NCBI RefSeq assembly: GCF_003573695.1
Contig: NC_039359.1
Coordinates: forward strand, 187,076,813-187,140,812
Length of the DNA: 64,000 bases
Origin: Papaver somniferum
Taxonomy: Eukaryota; Streptophyta; Magnoliopsida; Ranunculales; Papaveraceae
Direction: 5' to 3'
How positions within the stretch are numbered: the stretch's first letter is position 1; each line of letters begins with the position of its first letter. The position numbers and the translations under genes are program-made. Below the pieces are notes generated by a model. That model did no database searches. It was given only the letters and a program-made list of their open reading frames with translations, and was not told the origin of the DNA. Shown piece by piece: positions 21,930 to 33,975 of this stretch.

Positions 21930-24036
21930 AAGGAAAATAAACCCAATAGTCTTTAGTACAATACTTCCTAGCCCGACGTGCAAGTCGGTCAGCTAGACGA
22001 TTTTTAACACGCTTAATATACGTAATTTTAAAAGTTCTATTGTTAGAAAATACAGACTGACAATCTACCAATCTATCACTACTTCTCCATCTGATAATAC
22101 TACTATCCCCATTAACAAAATCTACAAGTTGGAGACAGTCACTAACGAAAATTACTTTAGACAGATTTTTCTCTTGCGTCCAAGAGAATGCCCAAAAAAG
22201 CGCAACTGTTTCAGCACCAACCGCATCTTGAATCAGTCAAAATTCTGAACCACAACCTCTTATCCTTCCTGAAGTATCACACCACATGAAACCCATACCC
22301 ATATTAAAATCTTTAAAAGAACCATCAACAAAAATAAAATGATTCACATCCTCTTTAAATATCTTTAACTCTTTCCTAACATTCTGATTAACCACAGGAG
22401 AAAACATATACGTGTTTATCATTCTTCTTATACCCAAAATAGTTTTAACCATATCAATATTAACTTTTTTAAAAACAACATCACATCTCAGTTTCCAAAT
22501 GCACCACATTACTATATCACCAATACTAGGCCAATTCACAGCAAAAGGAGATACTTCCAAACCTTTATCAAACCAATATAAGAATACATCTTCTGAACAA
22601 TTAGCATCAACAGAAACTAAATGTTGTAGAGATAATCTGAACCAGATATGCAAGGCAATAAGACATTTAAAGAACAAATACATAACTGATTCATCATCAT
22701 GCTTACACAACGGACAAATTTCATCTATATAAGTATTATAGCACTTCAGCAAGACATTTACTTGAGAAAAAAATTTCCACATAAAGAACTTAATCTTCGG
22801 TAGACAATCTAATTTCCACACTTTTTTCCAAAAACCAGCTTCATCCATAGAAACTGTTTCACTTGTAAACACTTTATAAGAAGATTTTATTGTATAATTA
22901 CCATCCCTAGTATGATCCCACATTATCCTATCATTTTTCCTTGTACTTAACCTAATAGTACAAATTTTCTTGACTTGGACCTGAGAGAATAAGTCATTCA
23001 ACAAACCCAAATTCCAGCAGTTATTACGAACATCAATAAGATCACTAACTAAAACAAAATCCTTATGACAAGGATTAACAGACACGGGAGGAGAAGCTTC
23101 AAAAAGAATCTAGTTCGAGAGCCATATATTAGTAGACAAGCCATTATTAATTTTTATAAATATATTGGATTTAATGAAACCTAAACTATTTACAATACCT
23201 TTCCAAATCCACGAAGATGAGTCAGCAGCCTTATCAATTTCTAGTAAATTCGGATTTGGATAATATTTATTCTTCAAAAAACAAGTTAACAAAAGATCCG
23301 GATTCTGCAGTAACCTCCAACCCAATTTAGCAATGAAAACTCTATTTGTGGCATAAGATTTTCTAATACCCAACCCACCACAGAGTTTAGATTTACCAAT
23401 ATCCCCCAAGATCTAAAATAAGCAGCATGTCTAGTATCTTTTTTAGACCACCAAGACCCTCTGGATAGAATCAATTTTAGAGGTTACCTTCTTAGGAAGC
23501 GGAAAGCACGCCATATGATACACATCGAGGCTGGATAACACATGTTTAGTCACAACTATTCTTCCAGCAACATTTAAATTTGTCTTTTTACAAGAGTTTA
23601 ATCTAGAATAAAACTTTTCAATTAAAACTTGAAAGCTTTTTGTTTTATCCCTATTGATAAAAAGAGGCGTACCAAGATATTTTTCAGAGTTACACAAAAA
23701 TTTCATTTTAAGAGATTTCGAAAGAAATTCTATGTGTTTATGATGCATTTTAGAGCTAGTAATAAACCCAGACTTGTCAAAGTTTATAGCTTGACCGGAG
23801 GATTTAGCAAACATATTAATAATCTTCATAAGATTCTTAGCATAAACCAAAAGCTTTGGAAAAAAGCATGCAATCATCAACAAAAAACTGATGAGAAGTC
23901 GATGGACTATCCTTCCTAATTTTAAAACCTTGAATAGACTTCTGAGATTCAGCCGTGAGAAGTAACTAAGATAAAACTTCCATGCATAAAATATAAAAAT
24001 ATAAGGCGAAAGACAATCACCCTGCCTGATACCTCT
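21930..24036 (-). pseudogene. LINE-2 ORF2, C-terminal two thirds: RT palm to RNase H
   Basis: On the minus strand the frame enters from the insertion with RGIRQGDCLSPYIF. The catalytic box, near 23,895-23,885 in a shifted frame, reads FVDD instead of the FADD of LINE-1. NLNVAGRIVVTKHVLSS and HMACFPLPK follow at about 23,600-23,500, then GGLGIRK at 23,380. A 282-residue open frame at 23085-22237 contains the zf-RVT region (CPLCKHDDESVMYLFFKC) and the start of RNase H (FIFVDGSFKDFNMGMGF). RNase H continues in other frames to about 21,930. Frameshifts and the insertion make it dead. Confidence 0.85.
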
Positions 24037-24041
24037 AGAAG
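24037..24041. repeat. Target-site duplication AGAAG of the Tat-like element, left
   Basis: AGAAG precedes the left LTR and recurs directly after the right LTR at 45453-45457. Joining LINE sequence across the duplication restores continuous RT-domain homology with LINE-1. Confidence 0.9.
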
Positions 24042-24708
24042 TGTAACTACTGGAAATCCAGTAGCACACCCAAATAAGAAAAGAAACCGATCTAAGACAT
24101 GATAAAGGTCACGGATAAGAAATTATTTATGGTTCAACCACCCAAAGTAGTGAAAATACAAGTTCTTGTCTACAAGGAAACCCTAATCTCTCACAAAGAT
24201 CTCCCCTCCAAAGAATCCGACCCCCTATACATTGCCCAAGGACCCCTATTTATAGACCAATCGACCCTAATGGTGTACAGCTCATTTTAATTCGTCTGCA
24301 TCTCGTGGAGATGCTTTATACTTCTCCCAGGTCATTTTCCATAAATTTTTCCTCTCTCTTTCGCTGACAACTTTGGATATTTGTCGGGACATCTGTCTCT
24401 TTTCTTGCTCCATAATTTACTGACTTCGCAAGTTCTTTCCAGTCAAGTAACCTTACTTCGTCCATCTTTATTTCGTGGCTGATGTCTTGTTGGTTACTCC
24501 CACTGATTATTCACGGTTTAGATTCCTTATACGAGGTGTTTCGTTTTTATGATGCTTCCTCTTCGTGATTTGTGTTATTAGTTAGTGGCGAGGTAATTCT
24601 GACATTTGATTTGACAAGTCACTGATCGAGATCTTTAAGTGAGATTTTATAGTCCTATCTCGTGCCTTCCTGTGCGGCCACGTGGCGAACCTATTTTGTG
24701 TACTTACA
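24042..24708 (-). repeat. Tat-like 3' LTR
   Basis: The 667-bp LTR begins TGTAACTACTGGAAATCC and ends TTTTGTGTACTTACA on the + strand. Compared by eye with 44782-45452 it differs by scattered substitutions and a few short indels, including 5-10 bp near the CTCTCAC positions. Confidence 0.9.
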
Positions 24709-24894
24709 TTTTGCCTTTTCTTATTTCGTTCGAATTTCATGAGAATGGAATAAGAACCGGTTGAGATCCCTTGGACGCCACGTTCTCCACCTTCTTGCTT
24801 CCACGTGACCACGTTCTCCTGGTAACCGGTTATTGACGGTCAAGTTTCCTCGAACGTGCCGAAAACTTGCTCTGCTGGTAACCTTCCACTTGCT

Positions 24895-24902
24895 TATAAA
24901 TA
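24895..24902 (+). promoter_or_regulatory. TATA box of the antisense gene
   Basis: TATAAATA lies about 145 bp upstream of the ATG at 25040, on the strand opposite to the retrotransposon's own genes. A pyrimidine-rich leader typical of plant 5' UTRs separates them. Confidence 0.55.
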
Positions 24903-25039
24903 TCTCGTTTTAGCTCCAGTTTGGGTTTCTTTTTCCTTCTTTTCCCCCTAAACTCAAGCTATTATTTCTTCTGCTCATGTTTCTGCCCTTATAATTACCA
25001 TTATTTTCTCTCAACTTTCTTGCCTTTCTTTTCATTATT

Positions 25040-28000
25040 ATGGCTCCAAAGAAGGTATCAACCACTACTTCACTCAAAGCTCTTGAGGATTTCCAAGCAG
25101 ATTTCTAGATAATGGGTTTGTCTTTAACCCCTGCCATTGACTCCTCCGTGGTTCCTCCCATCTCTGCAACTCCTGATATGGAACTGAACTATAGATGGAT
25201 TCAGTCTGAAACTTGGTCTGCATACAAGATGATTGTCACCGTCGGTCAGTTAAGAGCCGAGTTATCTTTTCCCCTCTACAACCCTTCTAACCCCGTCTTT
25301 CTCGAGATTCTGAATAAGCTTCAGTGTGGGGCCTTCCAGCTTTCCGGCAACGAAATTCGTATCTCTAATGAATTTAGGCTCCGCTCAGAAGGCGGCATTT
25401 CGTAACTCCCGTCATCAACTGAGGAGTACGACTCTCGTGATTACAATGTGGATTATTTCGTGGCTAACTATTTGGCTAGGTTTTCAAACGAGAGGAAGTA
25501 CCAGGAGTAGTGTATCGATCTCATTCGGAATACCATCTCTGCTCCATCCAAATATCTTCTGTTAGACGTGGATCCCCTCAAGCCTGGGCGAAATGACCAA
25601 CTTCGCCTTTCTTGCGACAATGGCTGGACGATGTTTCCTCTTGTGGTTGGGGGACCCTTCATTTGGGGTGTTGACGAGAAGGGAATCCCTCGCTAGGGTC
25701 CTCTTCCCAAACACTGTTATCTCGCCGGTTGTGATCCCTGGAAGCTTCTGTGGTCCGTGCCAGCTGAGGTATTGTTGCATCCTTTAAGCTTTAGTCGCAT
25801 CCTGAGTTTAATCTGTCCTCATGCCCCCTTTTCTCCTTTATTTAGTACGAGATGCCTGTTGCTGGTCTCCCCAAAGATCGCAAGTAAAGGAATGTTAACG
25901 CTGAACAGGTATCCATTTCGCTCATCACTCTCTTTTCTGTGATGTAACCTTAAGTTCTAACCCTGTATTCTTTATAGGGTGATACTCTCCTTATCAAACA
26001 ACCTTCTTCCGAGCCAACTGGGGGACGGAAAAGACGTGACCCTACTTCGACCTCCCTTTCAAATCAGGTATCTTTACTTTGTCGAAGTACGTGTTACGAT
26101 CCTTTGTTTACCAATCGCATTGATCCTGTTATTTTGCAGACTACCTCTTCCCCTGTCCTTCCTTCTGGCGAGCCCAAGAGGAAGCGTAGGAACTTAGATC
26201 TGGCTAGTATGACCGTGGTTAGGAGCTCTGTTGTTTCTCCAAGTCAACCTACTCTTCCAAAGCACCAATCTTCCCAGCCTCTTACAACTTCTTCTTCCAA
26301 TATTGTTGATTCTCCTATTCCTCCTCCTTTGGTGGTTCATATTGAGGAATCCCCTGAAAATCCTTACCCTTGTGAGAAGGGTAAGCAAAGGGTCTCGTCT
26401 GTCTTGTCTAATCCCCTTTATGATCCTGACATGAAGTTTCTGCAAGATATTTACCACAAGGCTCGCGAAGATCCAGCCATGAGATCTCGTGCTCTTGAAT
26501 CTCTGGTGACTTTTAGCGCTGACGACTTTCTTTCCCAAGATGCATCCGCACTGTTGAATTCCTCTATTAATTTGTCTCTCCAACAACATTCTGCTTTAAT
26601 GAACCTGGTGAGTCATTTATGCTCTTTCAGTTATGCCTTCTCCTCATTCTGAGATAGATTTCTAATTTTTGGTCCTTCGATTCGCAGGAAGTCAATTGTC
26701 ACATGGCCAGCCTCGTGGAGATTAGACTTGTTCGCGATAAAGCAAAGAAGGATGATGCTCAAATCAAAGACTTGACGAAGGAGCTTAGAGAGGAAAAGGA
26801 GTATTCCAGTAATCAAGAGAAGAAGATGGAGAAGCTTCGAAGTAAGTTCTCTTCCCTCGCAGATCCATTCCTTGTCTTTGCTTTTACTTATGTTATTTTC
26901 TTATTTGTGTTTCGTCAATCTCGATGCATGCAATGCAAAATGGATGCTTCTGAAGCGTCCATTTAGATGGATTGTGTTGAGAATCTGAACCTCGTGAGTC
27001 AGAATGATTTCTATGTGTCTGAGAATGAGATTTTAAACGAGAAAGTCGAGACCCTCTTTTCACAAGTGGACCACCTGTCTATCGATTGCTCTCATAACGA
27101 GGAGATGAATCATCATCTTCATGACGAGAATGAGCGCCTCAAGTTAGAACTTAAGCGGGTTAACAATTCCCTTACTACTTCGAGGAATCTTCATTCCTTG
27201 TCGTTATCTGCCTATAAGAGGTTGGAGGAAGATAACGAGCGCGTAATCAGTAGGAAAAATCAGGTTGTGGTCGATCTTCGTACATCTCGCAAAAAAGTAG
27301 CTAGTTTAAACGAGGAGATTGACTGTCTAAAGAAAAAGGTGTAATTTGTTCAGGATCAACTGGATAACCCTCAACGCTCGAAGTCTGTCAAATCTTCCTC
27401 CCAAGTCAAGTCTGCATATCTTCGCAAGAGCAAGAGTGCTCTTGTCATTCAACCTAGAAAAGACACTTCAAAGACGGTCATGGTAAAGGATGGGACAATG
27501 CATATCACGATATATGCGTTCCAATTCAAGAGTCATATCTAAAAATCTCCAGGAGGGATCATTTGCATTCTGATATCTAAGAGACCTTAAACACCATTAT
27601 CTTACAGATGGAAGGTAGCTTTAGGTTTAACGCGAGATACTATTGGTTATGTCAAATTTCCGGTTTTTGATAAAGTTTTGTTCAGTTTTTGCAGAGTCCG
27701 AAGAGCGTTACAAGAATCAAGTTCTTCACCTTTCCCATGAAAGAGACGAGTCCTGCAAAGAGGTTTCTTGTCTCAAAGATGATATCAAAGATTTGAACGT
27801 TGATATCGATGATATGATAGAAGATTCGGGGAAAGTAGCGAAGTTAGCTCGCAAGAATACCCAGGATCACCTGATTGCTCTCTTCAACAGCTTCTGTGAC
27901 GAGCAATGCATTCTTCCTCCTACTTTTCCATTGGAAGTCTTTTCTGACGACGAGCAACCAGCCAACCGCGAGATTATCTCGGGTGGAGAAAAGAGGCTCA

Positions 28001-28197
28001 TTGAAGGTAAGGAGGAACAAAAAAACGGTGAGACGATGGTAGAGGAGGAAGAATCCAAGGATGCTTCTGCTTCTATGAGTTCTCTGGGACGACCTTCAAA
28101 TCTTGATGCAGATCCCAACCCTCTACCTCGTCTTAACATTTATCTGAACCCCATTTCGCGACAATGCGACAGGCCTATCCATTCCCATGAATGTTAG
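25040..28197 (+). pseudogene. Antisense multi-exon gene of the Tat-like element (coiled-coil protein)
   Basis: Starting at ATG 25040 (MAPKKVSTTTSLKAL), exons with GT/AG borders are readable: 25040-25768, 25846-25908, 25978-26067, 26140-26607, 26688-26841, then coding blocks at about 26967-27341 and 27676-28197. The first exon has a plant transposon-associated globular region (WSAYKMIVTVGQLRAEL; later DYNVDYFVANYLARFSNERK and FPLVVGGPFIWG). Exon 4 is Ser/Pro-rich with a basic patch (KRKRRN). Exons 5-7 encode long coiled coils (KDDAQIKDLTKELREEKEY; HDENERLKLELKRV; DDIKDLNVDIDDM) and an acidic tail. In-frame stops at 25106, 25403, 25508, 25694 and in exon 2 interrupt it without frame loss. The junction between the fifth and sixth blocks is not resolved. 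Function is unknown; such antisense genes are known from Tat-lineage elements. Confidence 0.65.
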
Positions 28198-29104
28198 CCC
28201 CATGACATTGTCGTATTTTTTGGTCACACAGCTCCCTAATCTGGAGGGTGCCATCCCTTTATATTTCCCCTGATTTCCCCTTCAAGGAGGTTGACCCTAA
28301 CATGCATGTTGGTCTCCTCCCATCCAGTTATTACGACATTCAGTAGTTTTCGTGACTTCTTATCCCCTTCGCCGATATGGTTCGAGGTCACGAATTCACA
28401 CCTTAAGTGAGGTTTATTTGGGATCGAATGCATTGTAGCCAAGACTTGCCATACGGTCATGGCCGGTAACGCTTCAGACGTCCCAGGCACCGGCAGCTCA
28501 ACCGAATACGTCGGCACCTTGGTCGTACTCTGCACTCCTTACCGAAGGCCATCATAAAAGTGACCCTCAGAGGATAGGTCTTATCATTTCCCCTAGCTTC
28601 CTTTCTGAGAGTTGTTCATGACATTCGTTAGGTATTGCCTCTTGCACTTTCATGCGAAATAGGGTGCATGCCGTGGATTCTCAGTCTTCCTAGGCGAAGG
28701 GTTTAAGTTTCCCTAGAAACCATTTATCTCGTGGGTTTTATTCGCCTCCTAATATGAGGTCTTACTTGCCTATGTTGTGGTTCGTTTCGTTTTAAATGCC
28801 TTATGAAAATCCGTATCTTTGAATCGGTTCATCAAACTTCAAAATATCATTGCTATTATTTTGTAAATCTGGTACATTGCCAAATGATAAGTTCACAAGT
28901 ACATTTTCTGGTTTCTATGATTCTTTCTTGATAGCAACGTTATTCTTCTAGGAGGATGTGCTCAGACTGGTACCTTTTCAACTCCTTCATCTTCACTTCG
29001 TTTCTGATGTTGAACAATGTTGAAAATAAGGGGTGTATGGCTGACAGTGCATAAATGGATGATCGTACTAAATCTTCTTCTGATAGCCTTCCTTTTAGTT
29101 CTTT
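28198..29104 (-). other. Region where Tat-like pol would be expected; no RT or integrase seen
   Basis: The only longer minus-strand frame is 28236-28535 (99 residues, with YSVELPVPGTSEALPAM), which I do not recognise. No RT palm motif, RNase H or integrase zinc finger is visible in any frame I checked. Confidence 0.45.
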
Positions 29105-29784
29105 TCAAATCGTATCCCACCTCGCCACAATACTTCGCAAGCTTTCATTTTCCCTTTGTTTCAACGAAAACAGTGCTGTTATTTTTGGTTTACATGGATC
29201 ATTTCTCGCACATTTGTTCATCATTTCTGGTTCTTCCCGCGTTCCATATTTTCTCCCCGTCACTGGGTCATTGCTCGATGCGTCTTTTCTCCTTGTCACC
29301 ATCAATTGCTGCATATGATATTCCTTTTCCCTGAACTCTCTCATGTTGCTTTCAATGGATCTTTTCAAATATTCTTGTTCGTTTTGTTCCCCTCGCCCCT
29401 TTCTATCTCGCCAATACTCATGACGTCCCTCAGTTGCCAATTTCTTTCCCGAAGTATTTTCTCCTCTTTGGGTGTTACGTTCTGTTTGTTTTCTTTTAGG
29501 TGATTGTTTTTAATCAAGAGATTCTCGTTTTGCCTTTCTATCCTTATTCGTTCTCTTACCAAGTCTTCTTTCCTTCGTATTTCTTGGTAGAGCTCCTCCT
29601 TTAATTGTTTCCTCTCCTTGTCTTTGTTGCATGCCTCATTTTCCTTACCAAAATGACCGAGCAACTCAACACTTTTATCAACCTCCTGTATTGATACTTT
29701 TATGCGCTTGGAGTTGTTTTCCTTTGCTCCGCCTTGCGGGGTTCGTTTTTCCTTGGTGATGGGGGTTTCTTTCTTGCTTCTCAC
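29105..29784 (-). pseudogene. Coiled-coil and gag-like reading frame, second copy of a gag segment
   Basis: Two overlapping minus-strand frames. 29784-29365 is a charged coiled coil (KELYQEIRRKEDLVRERIRI). 29440-29105 continues with RKYGTREEPEMM and ends KQRENESLRSIVARWDTI, which resembles the capsid part of Ty3 gag. The real gag lies upstream at 44.6-30.6 kb, so this appears to be a duplicated or recombined gag segment occupying the pol position. Confidence 0.4.
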
Positions 29785-29801
29785 TACTTCGCTTCCTTCA
29801 G

Positions 29802-30402
29802 CTATTTTTCCCTTCTTCGTTTTCCACTTTGCTTTATATCAACTTGGCTTTCCTTCTCCGGAGTTTTCTCGCGATCCTTCTCATTGTCAATCATCATCTT
29901 TTCTGCCTCTTCCATGCTTTTCTGCGTTGCAATCTGCTCCTCGCTTATCCCAATGGTGAACACCATCAGTTGCTCCGCTCTTTTTTCTTCGCATAGCTTC
30001 CTTTTTTGTTCTATCTTCCTTCTTAGTTTTTCATCATAGTTGTGGACATCCTTTTCGATAAAATCTCGTGCATCCTTTAGATCTCCCTTGATCTCGCCTA
30101 TTCCGCTTGACATGGGAAATCGCATGGTCTGATGATATGTAGATGCAACCCCTTTTTATCCCATGTATCCATGTACGGCCTATGAGAGCGTTATAAGGTG
30201 AGTCTATGTCTATCACACAAACAGTAACTTTTGTTTCCAACTCGCCCGCGAAAATATTCACGACTAATTCTCCCTTCAGCTTTGACGCAACCCCGTTGAA
30301 CCCATATATACTGTATGTCGATGGTACAACGTCTGAATCTTTGTACCCCATGGTTCTAAATGCATGGTAAAAGAGTATGTCAACCGAGCTCCTCGTATCC
30401 AC
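29802..30402 (-). pseudogene. Tat-like protease (aspartic), frameshifted
   Basis: The frame 30402-30034 carries the retropepsin region typical of Tat elements: active-site loop DTRSSVDILFY at 30399 downwards, IYGFNG, and VIDIDSPYNALIGRTWIHGI. In retropepsins the loop is DTG/DSG; here the glycine codon has become arginine (30391-30393), which should abolish activity. The reading then shifts frame near 30,125 and continues as MRFPMSSGIGEIKGDLKDAR, the linker normally leading to RT, then becomes a Lys/Glu-rich helix (KLRRKIEQKRKLCEEKRAE) and stops at 29802. Confidence 0.75.
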
Positions 30403-30602
30403 CAGGATTCTGTATATTGCCCAAATTTTCTCTTCCTTGACTTCGTCATCTTCCCATTTTGATTATTTCCCAAAATTTAAGGTTACGACCAACGGTTCTG
30501 TGTGTGAAGCTCCGCCCTCTGGTGTGTCCTTTGCTCCGAATTCTATCTCCCTATTTTGCAACTCTTCTAATGGATCCTTCTTCGCCAAACTGAATATTTC
30601 AT

Positions 30603-31707
30603 TCCCTTCAAAGTCCCTCTTATGCACTCATTTGAGTATATTATCATGGAAATTTTGAATGCTCTTGACTGAATGTATTATCGAATTACAATTCAGTTTA
30701 TGGGTTCCTCGATCTATTTCGATTCGGTACACTTGTTGATTGTCTCGAGGTAGGGGTGGGGGTGAGGGTTGTTGTACATATCCCTCCAAAAGATGAGCGA
30801 GCTTCCCCTGGTCCACTAGACGAAGTATAATCCTTCGGATGTTTCGGCAGTCATTCGTGTGATGCCCATGAAACCAATGATACCTGCAAAATTCATGACT
30901 CCTAGTACTCGAAGGTGCTTCTCTTCCCAGATTTGGTGGGGTGGAATCTCTTCCGTCAGCACTATCGCTTCCCATACATTCTCCACAGTTGTATTGAGTC
31001 TAGGAAGCTTCACATCTTCAAAGGCCGGTGCATTTGGTTTTCGCTCTCCAAACCTAGGTCCTTGATTGATTTTGTGCTGATATCCTGTGTTTTGGATTCG
31101 GGGCTCATAATTCCTTCGTCTTGACTCCTCGTACCTCTATTGATCGATCCACTACTGGTCTCCGCCTGACACAGCTACAGGTTTCGCCGGAACTGGGGTT
31201 GAAGGTTCTCCTTTCTCATATTTCGGATCATCCTCCACGACATGTATTATTCTTGGTAATAGCCTTGAATTTCCTTCCTTTGCTGGAAGTGGTGTTACTT
31301 CGCTGACTTGCCTCTGCTTCTCTTCCAACGCTATGTTTCCTCTTGATACTTCCTTAATTCATTCATTGTCAAGGAATTCCGGATTATGAATATTAGGGTG
31401 TACTACAGGTCGGTCGGGAATAAGGCATTCACAAAGGCTAGGATAAAAAATTTCTCATCAACTGGTCCTGCAAGTTCGCTACACACTGTCCTCCATCTCG
31501 TTACTAGTCCTCGCAAACTTTCCGTTGGTCTTCGCCTTAGGTTAAACAAGGTCTTAATTCCCGGCCTCAGCAGGTTGTTACTTATGTACGTTGTTAGGAA
31601 TATTCTCTGTAGTTCTTTAAATGAAGAAATCGACCTTTACTATAGCCCGTCCAACCATGCCAACGCTTCGCCGGTCAAGCTCGCCGAGAAATATTTACAG
31701 AGTACCG
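30603..31707 (-). pseudogene. gag: Tat-like gag, C-terminal part (capsid end and zinc knuckle)
   Basis: At 31707 the minus strand resumes gag after the Athila insertion (LCKYFSASLTGEALAWLDGL), the conserved capsid stretch of Ty3 gag. Broken frames follow to a zinc knuckle at about 30,890-30,850 (CRYHWFHGHHTNDC, a CX3H-type variant ending H-C) and the flanking RLVDQGKLAHLLEGY. The frame is interrupted repeatedly between 31.7 and 31.0 kb. Confidence 0.7.
31703..31707. repeat. Target-site duplication TACCG of the Athila element, left
   Basis: TACCG precedes the left LTR (31708) and recurs at 43546-43550 after the right LTR. Removing the insert restores the gag frame of the Tat-like element across the junction. 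Confidence 0.9.
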
Positions 31708-33957
31708 TGATGTAGTTTTTACAAGTGATAGGAAATGATTCGTTGCTCGGACTTTTTAAAGGATGGGTTTAAGACAAATAAAAGAAAATACTAAGAAAAA
31801 CTAAATAAAATACATTTTTGATTTATCAAGGAGAGATGAATCTAGGGTTTTGGATTCCACTACTTCTAATGCTTGTAAACTTAATAATTAAAACTTTGAC
31901 ATAATACTCCTAATTTACTCAAAACAATCCGAACTCAATCTCATGCTTTGGAAGATATAATGTTACAAGATCTTTTTTTACGACTCTCATCACTATTCTA
32001 AGGCCTAATTTTCCTTCGCTTATAAAAGATCGACAGATCAAACTACCCAAAACAGTTTTTACGAAGCATACAAAGAAGAGAAAAAATTTAGACAATTGAA
32101 AACACAAATATGAAGTAAAATATGTCAAAGAATTTAAATACTAAATACTACCCATTAAAAATAGTTTCCTCCAAAACCCTAGAAAAGAGATTTAGCTACT
32201 CATGGATCGACAATTGGAGAAAATTTCATTCAACATTGTATTCAAAAAGATATAAATAAGCTTACAATGATTCTGCAGTCGCTAAAGGTCTTTAGCTACT
32301 AAATTGAGCAGCTTAGCTATTACACGGCACAGTGGATGAATATCTTTCTCTACTGAACAGTAAACGATATATGTCTTTTGTCTTTGATACACGATATCTT
32401 TCTGCGACTGTATATGCAAGGCTATGTTCTTCGTGTTCTTGGTTTAGCAGTAGCAGGTGAACTTTTTTGAAACTTGTGATTTTTTCGATTCTGCAGTATC
32501 TATTCTTTCCTAGGCTCTTTGTATGTCGACTCTGACTCTACCCAAGGCTATATATACACCACAGAACCCTATGTTTCTCGATTAAATCTCTTACCTTTCC
32601 TCCCAAGTCTCGGACTTTCCTTTTTTCTACATGGATTCTTTGTATTGTCAAAACCTTTTCTAACCAATAGAATACAGTTGTAGGACCATATGTGTACTGT
32701 GTAATTAAAAATATTCCCAAACTTCACGTACCTTCCTTTGTTTTCAACCCAAACTTCCCGGTAAGAAAAACCGATAATATTCTCACCTTCTTGTCGAGAT
32801 TTAATCCCTTTTAAGCTCCCAAAACACGTCATTGAACGTCTTATATATGGTAAGAACATTATCCTTTACCAAATCCCTTGAAAATCTCCAAACTCGAACT
32901 AACGGAGACCCGTGGATATTTCTTCTCGGGTTTTGTTCGAATACACGGTGTAGCCAAATCCAATCAATTCCAACACACATACCATTCATGTTAAGTCGTT
33001 ACAGGATAACTGTAATCCATTTGACCGTTTGAATCTTAGTGCAAAGGTCCAAATCTTCTCAACAGAACCCGGAGTGTATTTCTGACTCTGTTTTTATCTT
33101 CGGTGATTATCCAGCCCAACTGCATTGAAGAAATCACCCTATTCTCCTTGTTTATCCTTAACAGGCCCAATGAAACTAAATCTTGCGATTGAATCTCATT
33201 AACTCTCGGCCAAAATTCGATAGTAACAAAATTTCCCGATCAAACAGCCAATTCTAGACAGATCAAAAGCCATTACCAACCCTAATTAGGCCCAAAGGAA
33301 GATACCGAATGATTTTCAGCGATTTAGTCTCACTATTACTCCTCCAAATCACGAACCCTAATTCTGCCAGTTGAGATTTGATTTTCCCTCCAATTCTCAG
33401 GTTCAAACGAAGAAGAAAGTGGATGCTCCCTATCCGAGTATGGTGTCACTTTCGCAATTTGGGGTACATTTAGCAATTCCTGGGGGTGCGAATAGCAATT
33501 TGTGGGGTACAAAGATGAATTTTGGGCTGCACATAGTAGAATTTCTGGGGTTCCTTTGTCAACTCTTCTGGGAAATTTCTGGGGGTTCCCTTATCCAATG
33601 TCGGGGTGCCTTTAGTACTTTCTTTATCAACCATCTCTTACCTCTCATATTCACTTCTTTTCTTCAATTTTTATACATCACTAAGGCTGCCATGCTTTTC
33701 AGACATAACTTGCATTACTAAAGTTGACATGCCTTTCAGATAGAGATGAAGAAATAAAAGCAAATGATGAAAAATAATTCGCCTCCAACAACAGTTGCTC
33801 ATCAATGACACTTTAGCCCTTTTAAGCGACGTTTCTTCTTCTTTTCTCCAAAGTACCTAAAACTCAAAATTAAACATAAAATACATAATTTATAAGAAAA
33901 CTTAGCCAAGAAAGCATAAATAATAGATAAATATCAAGGTGTTTTAGACACCTATCA
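31708..33957 (-). repeat. Athila 3' LTR
   Basis: It begins TGATGTAGTTTTTACAAG and ends GACACCTATCA on the + strand. The matching right copy begins TAATGTAG at 41277, one base different at its terminus. Confidence 0.9.
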
Positions 33958-33975
33958 AATTCCCCCACACTTAGA
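33958..33975 (-). promoter_or_regulatory. Athila polypurine tract
   Basis: Directly inside the 3' LTR, the minus strand reads AAGTGTGGGGGAATT, a standard plant Ty3 polypurine tract used to prime plus-strand DNA. Confidence 0.8.

Larger units (their letters stand above)
21827..24041 (-). mobile_element. LINE-2, 3' part (interrupted by the Tat-like element)
   Basis: The T-run at 21827-21840 is the poly(A) end of a minus-strand LINE closely related to the one at 13.4-16.8 kb. It continues to 24041 in the RT domain, where a 21.4-kb LTR element is inserted. The remainder resumes at 45453. Confidence 0.9.

Noticed and set aside
29017..29503. Phe/Leu-rich + strand frames that look like membrane proteins
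   Set aside because: They are the complement of the charged coiled-coil gag-like frame on the minus strand; Lys/Glu codons read backwards give Phe/Leu/Ser.
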